Position numbers and translations under genes: made by a program. This document shows, in pieces, positions 52,929-64,000 of a stretch of DNA of 64,000 nt. Under the pieces are notes generated by a model. It made no database searches and was not told the DNA's origin. It saw only the letters and a program-made list of their open reading frames with translations. Each line of letters starts with the position of its first letter. Position 1 is the stretch's first letter. The stretch is from assembly GCF_034190915.1 (NCBI RefSeq), contig NW_026947507.1, forward strand, positions 18,658,501 through 18,722,500. Reading direction: 5' to 3'. This DNA comes from Cavia porcellus. Its lineage: Eukaryota > Chordata > Mammalia > Rodentia > Caviidae.

Positions 52929-55900
52929 TTACCACATATTTTTATGTATTCTTACCATTTCTTGCACTAGGGAAACTATTCGATATTTATACATGTGAAT
53001 TTGATTTATTTGACTTATGAGAATGGCCTCAAACTGTGTCCATTTATTTATAAATATCTCAATTTGATCATTATTTATAGCTGAATAGCACTCCTTTGTA
53101 TAAAAATACCACAACATTTTTATCAATTCTTCACTTAGGATGTTTCCAAGATCTGGCTATCACAAATTGCGCTGCTATAAACATGGGTGCACATATATTA
53201 CTGTGGTATGACGTTTTTAGTTCTTCTGGGTATATGCCTAGAAGTGGAATAGCTGGATTAAATGGAACTTCCAATCCCACGTTTTTGAGAAATCTCCAGA
53301 CTGACCTCCACAATGGTTGCACCAGTCTACACTCCCACCAAAAGTGCAGGAGAGTTTCCTTTTCCCCACAGCTTTTCCAGCATTTGTTTTTGGTGTTTTT
53401 CTTGATCCTGGCCATTCTTTCAGGAGTGAGATGAAGTCTCAGTGTGGTTTTTATTTGCATTTCTCTAATGACTAATGATGATGAACATTTTTTCATGTAT
53501 TTATTTGCCATTTGTATTTCTTCATCTGAGAAGTGTGTATTCATCTCAGATGCCCATTTTTGGATCTTTGAATTTTGGAGGTCTGATTTTTAAAAAATTC
53601 TTTATATGTTTTATAAAGAAGTCCTTTGTCTGAAGGAAAGTTCACTAAGATTTTTTTTCTCAATTGTGGATTTTCTTTTCAGTATGCTGCAGATTTCTTT
53701 TGATGTGCAGAAACTTTTAAATAAGAGGTGATCCCAGTTATTGATTCTCGGAAGTTTTTCCCGTGAGGTTTGATTCTTGTTCATGAATTCTCTACCTACC
53801 CGTATGTCTTCAAGTTTTTTATCCAATTTGTCTTCCAATAGATTTAGTGTTTCTGTTTTAATATTCAGATCTTTGATCCATTTAGAGTATAATTTAGTAC
53901 ATGATGATAGGCATGGGTCTAGTTTTAGTTTTTGGCATATAGAAAGCCAGTTTTTCTAACACCATTTATTAAAGAGATTGTTGCTCTTCCAGTGAATATG
54001 TTTGGCCCCTTTATCAAAGAAAAGGTGGTTGAGTGTGTTTGCAGTTGTGGTTGTATCTTCTAATCTATTCCATTGATCTTTGGCTGTTTTGATTCCAGTA
54101 CCATGTTGATTTTAATACAGTTGCTTTGTAGTATAACTTCAAGTCAGGGATTGTGATGTCTCCTGCCTTGCCTTTGTTGTCTTTGCTATTCTAGGTCTCT
54201 TCTCACTCCAGATAAATTTTTAGGGGGATTTGTCTAGATCTATGAGGTATGTTGATGGTATTTTTATTGGGATTGCATTGACTCTGTATAAAAGTTTTGG
54301 GAGAATGGCCATTTTCACAATATTTATCCTTCCTAACCATGACCAAGGGGTGTTGTTTCATTTTCTGAGATCCTCTTCAATCTCTTTTTTCAGTGTATCA
54401 TAATTTTCCCTGTAAAAGTTTCACTTCTTTCGTGAGAGTAAGTCCTAAATATTTTATTTTTTTGGTTACTAAAGATTGTGGCTTCTCTTATTTCTGTCAG
54501 TGATTTGGTTGTTAATGTATAGGAATGCTATTGGTTTTTGAGTATTGATTTTGTATCCAATTACATTGCTGAATTTATTTATTATATATAGTAGTCTTTC
54601 AATCGAGCTTTTGGGGTCTTCCATGTAGAGTATCATGTCATCTGCAAATAATGATAATTTAAATTCTTCTTTTCCTATCTTTATCCCTTTTATTTCTCTC
54701 TCTTGTCTAATTGTTCTGGCTAATATTTCCAGTGCTATATTAAATAGGAGCAGTGATAAGGGACATCCTTATCTTGCGCCTGATTTTAAGATAAAGGCCT
54801 TCAGTGTTTGGCCACTTAATATGATACTGGCTGTTGGTTTGTCATAGATGGCCTTTATCTTATTGAGGTAAAGACCATCTATTCCAATTTTCTGTAAGTT
54901 TGTTATTATGAATGAATGTTGGACCTTATCAAAAACTTTTTCTGTATCTATAGAAATGATCATGTGATTCTTACTTTTGCCTTTATTTATATAATGGATT
55001 ACGTTTATTGATTTACTTATGTTGAACCATCCCTGCAGGCCTGCGATGAATCCCACTTGGTCATGGTGTATAAACTTCTTGATGATTTGATACATCCTAT
55101 TTGCCAATATTTTATTGAGGATTTTGCATCTGTGTTCATTAGGGAGATCAGTCTATAGTTCTCTTTTTTGGTTGGGTCTTTCCCAGGTTTTGGTACTAGA
55201 GTAATATTTGCTTCCAGGAATGATTTGGGAAGGATTACTTCCCTCTCAATTTCATTGAAGAGTTTGAAGAGTGTCGGTATTAGGTCTTGTTTGTATTTCT
55301 TGTAGAATTCTGCAGTGAATCCATCTGAGCCTGGGCTCTTCTTTGTAGGTAAGAAATTACTTACATTTTCAATTTCATTAATAGAAATTGGGTTATTCAT
55401 CAGTTTTACATCTTCTTGATCCAGCTTTGGTACTCTATATGTTTCTAGGAATGTATCCATTTATTCTGTGTTATCACACCTATCAGAGTAGAGGTTTTCA
55501 AAACAGGTGTTGATGATCTTCTGTATATCTAGAGTCTGTAGTGATTTTACCTTTTTCGTTCCTTATTGCATGAATTTGAGTTTTTTCTTCCCTTTTTAAA
55601 GTAAAGTTGGCTAGGTGCTTATCAATTTTATTTATTCTTTCAAAGAACCAACTCTTTGATTCAGTGATTCTTTGGATTCTTTTCGTAGTCTGTATTGCAT
55701 TATTTTGTTCTCTGAACTTTATAATTTCCTCCCTTCTTTTGGCTTTGGCCTTGACTTGCTCTTCCTTTTCTAGATGATTGAAGTGTAACATCAAGTTATG
55801 TACTTGTATTCATTCTGTTTTCCTGATATGGGAACTCAGTGCACTAAATTTCCCCCTGAGCACAGCTTTCATTGTATACCACAGATTCCTGTAAGTTGTA

Positions 55901-56786
55901 TTTGAATTTTCATTTGCTTGTAGATTTTGTTTAATTTCTTCTTTAATTTCCCCTGTGACCCACTGATGACTCAAAAGTGTGTTATTCAGTTTCCATGTGT
56001 TTGTGGAGTTATTGCAGTAACTTTTATCATTAATTTCTAGTTTCATGGCACTATGATCTGATAACATGAATGGGATAATTTCAACTCTTTTGCACTTATT
56101 TAAATATGTTCTGTGGGCTATATATGGTCTATTTCAGAGAATGTCCCAGTACTGCTGAGAAGAATATATATTCTGATGTTGTTGGATGGAACACTCTGTA
56201 TGTGTCTATCAAGTCCATTTGTTCAAGGTATGATTCAGTTCTGTTATTTCTTTGCTCATTTTCTGTCTGGTTTATCTGTCCCTTGGTGTCAATGATGTGT
56301 TAAAGTCTCCTGTTATAATTGTGGTACTGCTAATTTGATTTTTCTTTTCTATTCATCCTTGCTTTATATAGCTGGGTGCTCTGGAATTCGGTGCATATAT
56401 ATTTAAGATTGTTATCTCTTCCTCTTGAAGTTTTCCCCTAACCAGTATGTAATGACCTTCTTTATCTCTTCTGATCATTATAGGTTTGAAGTTCATATTG
56501 TTTGCAAACAGAATAGCTAACCCTGCTTTTTGTTTTGTTTTGTTTTGTTTTGTTTTGTTTTGTTTCTTGTTGCATGAAGTATTGTGTTTCATCCTTTGAC
56601 TTTCAGTCTGTGAGTATCCTTTTGGGTTAGATGGGTTTCTTGTAGACAGTATATGGTTGGTTTTTGTTTCTTGATCCATTCTGCCAGTCTGTTTCTTTTA
56701 ATTCGTGCATTGAGAGCATTTACATTAATGGTTATAATTGTTTTATGTTGGTTTATTGTTGACATGTTATCTTTCTGCTGTTGCAT
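52929..56786 (-). pseudogene. L1 ORF2 (copy C): endonuclease / reverse transcriptase, broken
   Basis: From an ATG at 56786 to the stop at 52929 (about 1286 codon positions, close to the full length of L1 ORF2p). N-terminal endonuclease: PTIYCLQETHL near residues 45-55 and [52 protein letters not shown], and [13 protein letters not shown] at about 54630-54665 with the catalytic FADD intact. C-terminus: NKCWKSCGEKETLLHFWWEC near 53340-53400, a complete C-H-C type motif. The frame is interrupted by several stops and shifts (for example near 55480, 55800 and 56340), so no intact protein is made. The intact enzyme nicks DNA and copies L1 RNA at the target. Confidence 0.9.
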
Positions 56787-56852
56787 CTTTATCTTTCTGT
56801 TCTGTTTAATTGTCTGCTTTGTCTAGTGGTTTTTTTTTTTTCATAAGTGTAT

Positions 56853-57777
56853 CTAAACTTTCAGTATTCTTTGTAGGGTTGGCTTAGTAATCATGAAATT
56901 CTTCAGCTATTCTTTGTCATGGAAAAATCTCTTTTCTCCATCCATTTTGAAGGATAGTTTTGCAGGGTACATCAGTCTAGGCTGGAAGTCCTTTTCCTTT
57001 AGGACCTGAAATACTTTATTCCATGGTCTTCTTGACTTTATTGTTTGTGCTGAGAAGTCTGCTGTGATTCTGATAGGTTTTCATTTATAGGTCATCTGTC
57101 TTTTCTCTCTGACAGCTTTTAATATTCTATTCTTATTTTGGAATTCTAGGATGGTTATTATTATATGTCTAGGTGTAGTCTATTTTGGTTATGGCTATTT
57201 GGAGTTCTATATGTTTCACTGCTCCTGATATCAATTCCCATTCTCATGTTTGGGAAATTTTCAGCTATTACTTCTCTAAATATCCTCTTGACATCCTTTA
57301 TGTTGTCCCCTTCTGTTTCATTAATCCCTATTAATTGTATATTGTTTTTCTTTGTTTCATCTTGCAGCTGTTGAATTGTTATTTCCTGATTTCTTGTTAT
57401 TTTTAAAAGATCTTTCCTTTCCTGTTCACTAGCTGCAATCTTGTCTTCAAGGTCTGAAATTCTATCTTCACTCTCATTAAGGCAGTTTTTACAACTTTCA
57501 ATGGAATTTTTGATTTCCTGCGTATCTCTTGGCATCTGCTTTATGTATACTGTTTATTATATCGTTCATCCAGGGATTCTAACTTTTTGTTTAGTTCCTC
57601 CAATTTTTTAACTGTGTCTTCTTTAAATATGTTCAGCATCTCTTTGATTTCTTCTTTTACCTGGGAGATTATTTCTAGTTTGAATTCCTTTAAAGCTTCG
57701 CAGAGTTGCTTCTTTATTTTAGTTGCTATTATTTCAGGTATTTCAGGTATGTGACGTATATTTTCTTCTATGTACAT
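56853..57777 (-). pseudogene. L1 ORF1 (copy C): RNA-binding protein, frameshifted
   Basis: Starts MYIEENIRHIPEIPEIIATK at 57777 and continues as a Lys/Glu-rich coiled coil (to about 57350, with ISDLEDKIAASEQERKDLLK). It then has an RNA-recognition-like region (NNIQLIGINETEGDNIKDVK, FPNMRM) and a C-terminal domain ending KPTLQRILKV at a TAG (56853-56855). One frame change near 57538 and others after 57160 break it. The total is about 308 codons, near the usual size. The ORF1p trimer coats L1 RNA. The spacing to ORF2 is 66 bp, as expected for a bicistronic L1. Confidence 0.88.
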
Positions 57778-58334
57778 AGCTCTTAAGGTTTATTGGGATT
57801 GGCTGGAGGTTCAGGATTATAATTTGGTCTTTTGTTTTGTCATTTTCCTATATTTCCATGTTTCAAGTGTTAGTCCAAGGCTTCTCCTGGGCCTGTTGGA
57901 AATCCTCTTCTATGTTTAGCTCCTGGGACTCTGGCTGCCCAGTTCCCTGGATTGAGAGAGGGCAACTGTGGGCGGGGAAGGCAGGCCAAGCTTTGTGGGA
58001 CTGATCATGTGTGGCAGGAACCTGTGAAGTTCCTTGGCTGGTGGAAGCAATGATCCCAACTCCCAGGCTCGGGATGGTGCAGAGACACTCACCTCAGGCC
58101 ACCCAGTTTCCAGAATTGCAGGCACAGGCAGGCCCAAGATCCCCAGAGCTGGCAAAGCATGGCAGGAAGTCGGGAAGTTGGTGTAGGCAAGCCCAAGACC
58201 TGCTGAGCCATTGCAGTGCAGTAGGAAGCCCGTGAGTTCCCTGACTGGGGGCTCAGGATGGTGCAGGGACACTCACCTCAAGCTGCCCAATCTCCCGAAT
58301 TGAGGGTGCAGTTAGGCCGAAATCCCCAGAGCCT
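57778..58334 (-). promoter_or_regulatory. L1 5' UTR with tandem monomer promoter (copy C)
   Basis: GC-rich, unlike the surrounding DNA. Two monomers of about 184 bp (58150-58333 and 57966-58149) share GGATGGTGCAG.GACACTCAC, CACCTCA and ATCCCCAGAGC in register. A non-monomeric segment of about 190 bp leads to ORF1. The architecture resembles that of mouse L1 monomer promoters. Confidence 0.85.
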
Positions 58335-58960
58335 AATAACTAAATCTTGGAAACAATTCAAATGCCCATCAATCAAATGATGGAGAAAAATGATGTATTT
58401 TTATACAATGAAATACTACTAAACCATAAAGAAGTATAAACTTGAGGCTCTTTTAGGTAAATGGATGCAACTTAAGACCATACTTGTAAGAAATATAAAT
58501 CAGGGGGCTGGAGATTTAGCTCAGCGGCATAAGTGCCTGCCTTGCAAGCAGGCAGTCGTGAGTTCGATCCCTGGTACCGATAAAAATGAAAAAGACAAAA
58601 AAAAAGAAATATACATCAGATGCACGTTTATAAACATCATATTATTCCCTTTTGTGAGAAACTGAAAGAGTAAATAAAGTTTAAAATTTACAATAGATGT
58701 TATGAAATACAAAGAAATTGTTCACAAGGAAAATGTAACTAGGATTGGAGAAATGGGAAAAGAAGGAAGGGAAAAATGCAAGTCAGTTGTACTCTTAGTG
58801 TCTCTTGTTCATTGAAAAGGAAGGTTTGTGAAGTATTGATTGGAGAATTTGTTATGCCTATATTGTTCTCTGAGTGTCTATTTTAAAAATAAATATATAC
58901 AATATATTAAATGCTTTTATTCTATTATTCTTATGAAATTTTGTTTTGTATTTTTCCATT
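58335..58960 (+). mobile_element. Older LINE-1 (copy D), right part
   Basis: Resumes ORF2 with AAATCTTGGAAACAATTCAA, then GGTAAATGGATGCAACTTAA, and continues after an ID SINE into an AT-rich 3' UTR. The first 10 bp (58335-58344) are the second copy of the target duplication of copy C. Confidence 0.85.
58504..58603 (+). mobile_element. ID-like SINE (young), inside L1 copy D
   Basis: GGGGCTGGAGATTTAGCTCA, CCTGCCTTGCAAGCAGGCAG, GAGTTCGATCCCTGGTACCG, ATAAAAATGAAAAAGAC, A-tail. 16-bp target duplication with one mismatch (58488-58503 / 58604-58619). Tail identical to the copy at 18220. Confidence 0.95.
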
Positions 58961-59359
58961 AAAAATTTTAAAAGATCTACATGCAAGATTGTGATTCTAA
59001 ATTTTTATGAAATTATCATGTTTGAATGATTAAGTTAAATATGGACATAAAATAGAGATGTTTATGGTACTATTCAACTTTAATATTTTCTTGCTATAAT
59101 TTGGAACAATTATTTTCTTGTGCTAGAAATATTTGCAAATAAAAAGTTATTATTACTTCTGGTACTATTCCTTTCCCTGAGGTTATCTTTTCTGTGATAT
59201 ATAAATGTTAGCACTGTATGGTTATAATTTTCATTGCAAATAATCCATATTTTCCGTTTTAACCTGTTTATGTCTTTTTTTAAAAGTACTATGGACTACA
59301 TCAAAATACATGGCAGCATAATACCAGAAACAAAATTTCACAGTACTTTTCTGTTGATT
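58961..59359. other. AT-rich non-coding DNA
   Basis: Nothing recognised. Confidence 0.4.
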
Positions 59360-59371
59360 TAATAATTTGTA

Positions 59372-59476
59372 GGAGCTGGAGATTTAGCTCAGCAGCATAA
59401 GCGCCTGCCTGGCAAGCAGGAAGTCGTGAATTCGATCCCTGGTACCAATAAAAATGAAAAATAATAGTAATAATAA
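59372..59476 (+). mobile_element. ID-like SINE (young)
   Basis: GGAGCTGGAGATTTAGCTCA, GCGCCTGCCTGGCAAGCAGG, GAATTCGATCCCTGGTACCA, ATAAAAATGAAAAATAATAG. Perfect 12-bp target duplication TAATAATTTGTA (59360-59371 / 59477-59488). Confidence 0.95.
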
Positions 59477-59488
59477 TAATAATTTGTA

Positions 59489-61097
59489 AATATTTTGTAT
59501 GGATATGAGAAATTCATTGCTATGTAACTCAAGAAATCAACAGAAGAACTGAAGACTGATTTCCAAAAAGTACCTTCATTGTTTTATCAGTTTCTTCTAA
59601 ATTTCCTCTCTAAATTTTGTAAGAACTCCCTACACTAAATCACTTTTTTTTATAATTTTGGAAAACATTTAACATTTTAAAAAACAGCTCTTATGAGTTT
59701 TAATTGTTGTTATATTTCATTATTAAAGTGTTGCAAATCTACCAAGATAGATTTAACTCTCTAAATGCAGCTTTTCCTTTTTCTCAAATAATTTATAGTA
59801 GTGATCATGGGAAGGAAGTGTACTATTTGAGTTGATATGAAAATATGCTCATTTAATTTCAAACATAAATTCACTGGAGAGTTCTCAAAGTCATTCAACT
59901 GCTCCCAATTAATCAAAATTTAAGTATATCATGCTGTTATTCTTACACTGCAGACAATTTAGTAACAACTTTGATCTTGGTAGGAAATAGGAATGTCTGA
60001 TTATCTATAATACAACTTGAACACAGGGAAAATTATTAGGTTGGTTCTTGATGCTTTTCTCCTTTTAAATAACTGAAATTTACTGCAAAATAAAAGAATC
60101 CATGATATAGCAGAGTAAAAGTAATTGTAAATATTTACAGAGAGGAAAAATGTGTTTTTTAATGAGAAAATTAGCCAAATAAATCAAAGGAACAAAAATA
60201 AAGTCTTAAAGAGCACAGTGTATGCTTAATGTAAACAGCACCCTACTAATTTTGCTTTTGTGTGCTCCCGAAGTACTTTCACATATAGGAGTTTGCCTGA
60301 ATTTCTGTTTAATTATTTGATTGAAAATTAACAATAAAAGATTAATGGCAGAGGCTTCTGTTGTTTCATGACTGCAATGCTGATAATTCAATATGTTATT
60401 TAACTGTTTTATCAAAATTTGGTAAAAGACTAAACTGAAAGAAATAGATGATTAAGCACTCTACTTCTATGGAAGCTAAACATACTAGAATAACAGATAG
60501 TTAATTAGGTCTTCCAAGTATTCCCATAGGTAAAAAAGTTCTCTGATATATTCTATCATTCTGCAACTCAGGCTGTATTTAAAGGACTATTTTTGTAAAG
60601 CAAAATTAAACAAAAGAGTTGAAGAGATTAGTAATCTATTGATTTAACACTCCTGGGCAGATTTTGGATGGGTTTTCTTACTAAGACAGAAGAAGGTGTT
60701 TGAGGAATATACTCAGATATGTAAGATATTTCTATAAAAGGAGAAATGGGCACCCTACTCCCTGGTTGGATGTGAACTGAGTTGCATAAACTCTTAGGCA
60801 CAGCCTTGCACACCAGAAAGAAATTCTGTGAGGGATTTCATGTAAGGAATGGATCATTTTAAGGAAATTGATAGAGGCACCTATGGTCATTTCAGAAAGA
60901 AGGGACTATTCCCTGAAGAATTCTGAAGGAAGAATGACCAGTAGCCACGTCCTGAAGAGGGCAGAAGTAACACCAAAGGTCCTTCTTTGCACAAACTGTG
61001 TGGGTTGAAAGGATACTATGGAAGGCAGGCAGGCCTGATAATACTTAATGTAACAAACCAAAAGCATACATTTCTCAAGCAAAAACAAAAAGCATAT

Positions 61098-61100
<3 letters not shown>
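59489..61100. other. Non-coding DNA, nothing recognised
   Basis: AT-rich to about 60600, then slightly more balanced. No SINE, LTR or exon-like structure could be supported. Confidence 0.4.

Positions 61101-61148
<48 letters not shown>
61101..61148. repeat. (CA)n microsatellite
   Basis: About 24 perfect CA units, followed by a short TA stretch. Confidence 0.95.
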
Positions 61149-61154
<6 letters not shown>

Positions 61155-63534
61155 CTTTTAAGGAGCAAGAAATGAACACATGGGAGGCATATCATGTGAA
61201 TATCTGCTTAAAGAGATTATTGATAGAAGAATCTTAGTAGCTCCAGTTTTAAAGAGGCTTGTTTCTTCTTTTTTTTAAATTCTAGTTTGCCCAAAGTCTG
61301 GTGTAAGGCTTCCATCAGTCTGTCATAGAGGAAGAAAGAGTCAATATGCCATAGCAGAGTTCCCTACTTCGGAATCCTGGCCTGAGGAAAATATGATAAT
61401 TTGATATGATATTGACATTTTATATTGCAGATTGCATTTTCAAATTCAATATTTATATTTCAATTATCTAACTAGCAAAGTGAGTAACTTTTAAGACTAA
61501 AAGTAACTGAAAATCTATGAGGTATACTTGAAATTTCTGAAAGGATAGGGAATTGAAAATCCAAAGCAGCATTTTTGAAGAGTTTTTAAGAAACTGATCC
61601 CTTTCCTTTTGAGCTCAACAATCGAATATCTGTGATAAAATGGTTATAAAGCAAATTTATTTGCTTTATTTGGTCTCAAATTATAAATACAAATATGTCT
61701 GCCAATCTTTATAAACTCAAAATTTTCTATACACTTATTATTTCTCTATATATTTAGTTAATCTTTAACAAATGAAAATTGCATATACATTTGGTATACA
61801 AATTGCTGATTGGAAATAAGTTGAATTGTGAAATGGCTAACTTATATCTTTGGTGTCCTTTGACTAGTACCTACTGCAAATATCTACTTCTCATCCCATG
61901 GTGACCACCGTTCCACCTTCTGATTGTATGTGTTAAATGATTTGAGGCTCTATATTTAAACAAAAAATTATGTTTTGTTATTTGACTTGATGTCCTCTAA
62001 TCCGATCCATTTTATCATAAATCACAGAATTTTCTTATTTTTAAGTCTAAAATATATCTTGTTTTGGTTTGCTGTTTCTTTATCCATTCATCCATTGATG
62101 AACATGTAAATTGATTCTGTGACTTTCCTGTGTGAAGGATGCGAACCTGTGCATACCACATGGTGTAGCATATATTTTAAGGCATTTTCATCGAACATTT
62201 ACTTATATTTGTTATGATTAGGACATAGGAAAGATGGATGCTGGTAATATTATACATATATGAAGATATGTTTTTGTATTCAAATAAAACTTGAATATAT
62301 GTTTGGTATATGCATAGTGTATAAAAATTATAATACTACTGTACATGTACAGAATTACAAACCTACAAGGAAATGTTAATGTGAGATTATAGAAGAAACA
62401 AAAATATATTTTGAAAAGCACATCAGCATCTTTATATATGAACAAAGTTCAGTAGTTGTGTTTTTTAATTTGCCCCTTTTTCATTCTTTTTCCTGAAGAT
62501 GTCTTTGTTGCTTTGTGTTGGTTTGAGTCCATAAACGTTTTAGTGTTGCTTCACAATGTAAAGTTGTTACATGTTTTGATAAAAATTGTACACTTTATAA
62601 AGTATCCAGACTATCTTATATGCATTTAGGAATCCTTTCACACACTTCAGTAACAAATACATCAAAAAGACAGACACAGCATAAACACACAGCTAATCTG
62701 TTAGGATATTTAATCACATTTTTTTTTTACAACAATGGAGGATCAAGTTAAGCTTATAGTCTTTGGATTTGGTTGCTATGGTCGTTTTTTTTTTTTTAAT
62801 TAAGCAGAATCATCTTGAACATAGCACTATGAGGAATATATTTTTTTCTTAGATACATTAAATAAATCGGTTTATACTTATTTACTCTTTTGTATTGATC
62901 AACTTTATCTTGCCAAGGATAGGAACCTGAAGTTGCCTTTTTATTTTCTGAGAATATTATGGTTTATATTCTTCTTTTAAAAAATGCAAGGAGTCAAAAT
63001 CAAGGTCATCTCAATTTTATAAGAAGAAAGTTAACTCAGAAATTAGAAGAACATGACTTTTCCTTATTTAACTCTGAAAAATAAGTGCTTGACAGATATT
63101 TTCCCACAGATAACAAAAAATATATAGCCAGACTACACATATTTCCCCAATAATTATATAAATTTTCATCCCCTCTATTCAAACCAGAACATGTAGTTTA
63201 GAGAAATATTTCATATAAAATTATCAAAAACATGAAAAGTTTTACACACATATATATATATACATATAAATGTATATATCTACACAAATACATATACTAT
63301 TTTTTACAAATAGAGTATAAGATTAAATAAAAAGTGTAGATTTCTATCCTCAATAATAGTCAATCAGATATTAAAAAATATATGTAACAAGGGATATAGA
63401 TGCATGTTAGATATATTAAGCTTGGGAATCCCATGGAATCTAGAGACTATTACTTCTACTTTATCTTATTTTAGACATTAATGCCTTTCTGTACAAAAAG
63501 AGAGTACAGTGTCTCCTTCTAAAAAGAGTTATGG
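61149..63534. other. AT-rich non-coding DNA, nothing recognised
   Basis: Contains T-runs at 62718-62727 and 62785-62798 and an (AT/AC)-rich stretch at 63245-63290. No gene or element signature. Confidence 0.4.
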
Positions 63535-63962
63535 TTGTGTCTAGATGTCTGCCTCAATGTTCATGTGGTCACGGGGTTTTATCAGAAGTGGCTGAACCCA
63601 GAGTGTGTGATTCATTCATGGTGCAATGCTGGGATTAAGAGTGCTGGGATTGAAGGTCACTGACTACTACTGTAGTCACTGACTACCAGTCCACTGATCG
63701 GTTTGTCATACTTACTCACAGTACCCTGGGAGTACCCTGTACCCAGTACCCACAATATAAGGGACAGAAAGAGGCTTGCCTTGCTTTGTTACTTTTGCCC
63801 ACCATGAACTGCTTCTCCTTTGTGATTCCTGTCTGCCATGCCACTCTGCCTTGGATTCAGCCAATTAAGGACTGAAACCTCTACAAACTGACTTACATGA
63901 ACCTTTCCCCTAACCTTTGGTGTCAGGTAATTTTTTTCAGCAATGAGAGAAAATAACTAAGT
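63535..63962 (+). repeat. MaLR-like LTR
   Basis: Starts near GTTGTGTCTAGATGTCTGCC and contains tandem CTGACTAC and GTACCC(T/A) short repeats. It ends GACTGAAACCTCTACAAACT, TTGGTGTCAGGTAATTTTTT and AAAATAACTAAG, the same end as 3240-3415. Confidence 0.5.
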
Positions 63963-64000
63963 TTAAATTTCTGTAGTCAGTTACATAACTATAAGATACA

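Larger units (their letters stand above)
51995..58334 (-). mobile_element. Near-full-length LINE-1 (copy C) with 3' transduction, 6340 bp
   Basis: The minus strand reads: 5' UTR of two tandem monomers (58333-57966), ORF1, ORF2, 3' UTR (52928-52387), about 380 bp of non-L1 sequence, AATAAA and a 9-bp A-tail (51995-52003). A 10-bp duplication TAATAACTAA flanks the whole unit inside copy D. Both ORFs contain frameshifts and stops, so it is not active now, but it is younger than its host L1. Confidence 0.92.

Noticed and set aside
58511..58580. tRNA-like cloverleaf boxes (A box TTTAGCTCAG, B box GTTCGATCCC)
   Set aside because: They belong to an ID SINE with an A-rich tail and target duplications, so this is not a functional tRNA gene. 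The same applies to the other ID copies.
1..64000. CRISPR arrays, operons, riboswitches or prophage-like modules
   Set aside because: The sequence is mammalian. The only regularly spaced repeats are microsatellites, L1 promoter monomers and L1 3' UTR units, and none has a repeat-spacer layout.

Overview
The window is AT-rich, repeat-dominated, non-coding mammalian DNA with no bacterial or viral-genome gene layout. It carries tRNA-derived ID-like SINEs, 7SL-derived B1-like monomers, a B1+ID composite, LINE-1 copies of several ages and long microsatellites. That mix indicates a rodent. The ID consensus here ends in an unusual GATAAAAATGAAAAAGAC tail and B1/ID composites are present, so I lean to a squirrel- or beaver-related lineage rather than mouse or rat (inference, not proven). 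Apart from one possible 120-bp exon at 23.17 kb, no host gene can be supported. The other open frames are transposon remnants, simple repeats or chance.

Layout. 0-9.4 kb: AT-rich DNA with old repeats, a truncated L1 (4.76-6.55 kb, minus) and a near-palindromic 88-bp hairpin at 8.69 kb. 9.388-17.384 kb: a complete gammaretrovirus-like provirus on the minus strand, with 1075-bp LTRs identical by eye, a 5-bp target duplication and a tRNA-Pro primer site. Its coding region is badly decayed: gag is not recognisable, pol is broken and partly duplicated, and env is reduced to its transmembrane tail. 17.4-32 kb: an ID SINE, a 5'-truncated L1 with a perfect 16-bp target duplication (19.05-21.37 kb), the candidate exon, and several LTR fragments including a retroviral-type LTR at about 28.1-28.4 kb. 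32-46 kb: SINEs, a purine-only tract (36.7 kb), a twin-primed inverted L1 (37.26-38.48 kb) and a decayed long L1 (40.7-45.3 kb) holding a hAT-like element and SINEs. 46-64 kb: old LTR material and a nested structure in which a near-full-length L1 of 6.34 kb (51.995-58.334 kb, minus) is inserted in an older L1. Its outer end carries about 380 bp of non-L1 sequence ending in AATAAA and a tail, which reads as a 3' transduction.

How the parts relate. The defective provirus with fresh LTRs implies recent mobilisation by proteins supplied in trans, so an intact relative is, or recently was, active. The young L1 lineage has two unusual architectures: a promoter of about 184-bp tandem monomers and a 3' UTR built from degenerate units of about 155 bp. 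Its machinery plausibly mobilised the ID SINEs, which share A-rich tails and 10-16 bp target duplications.
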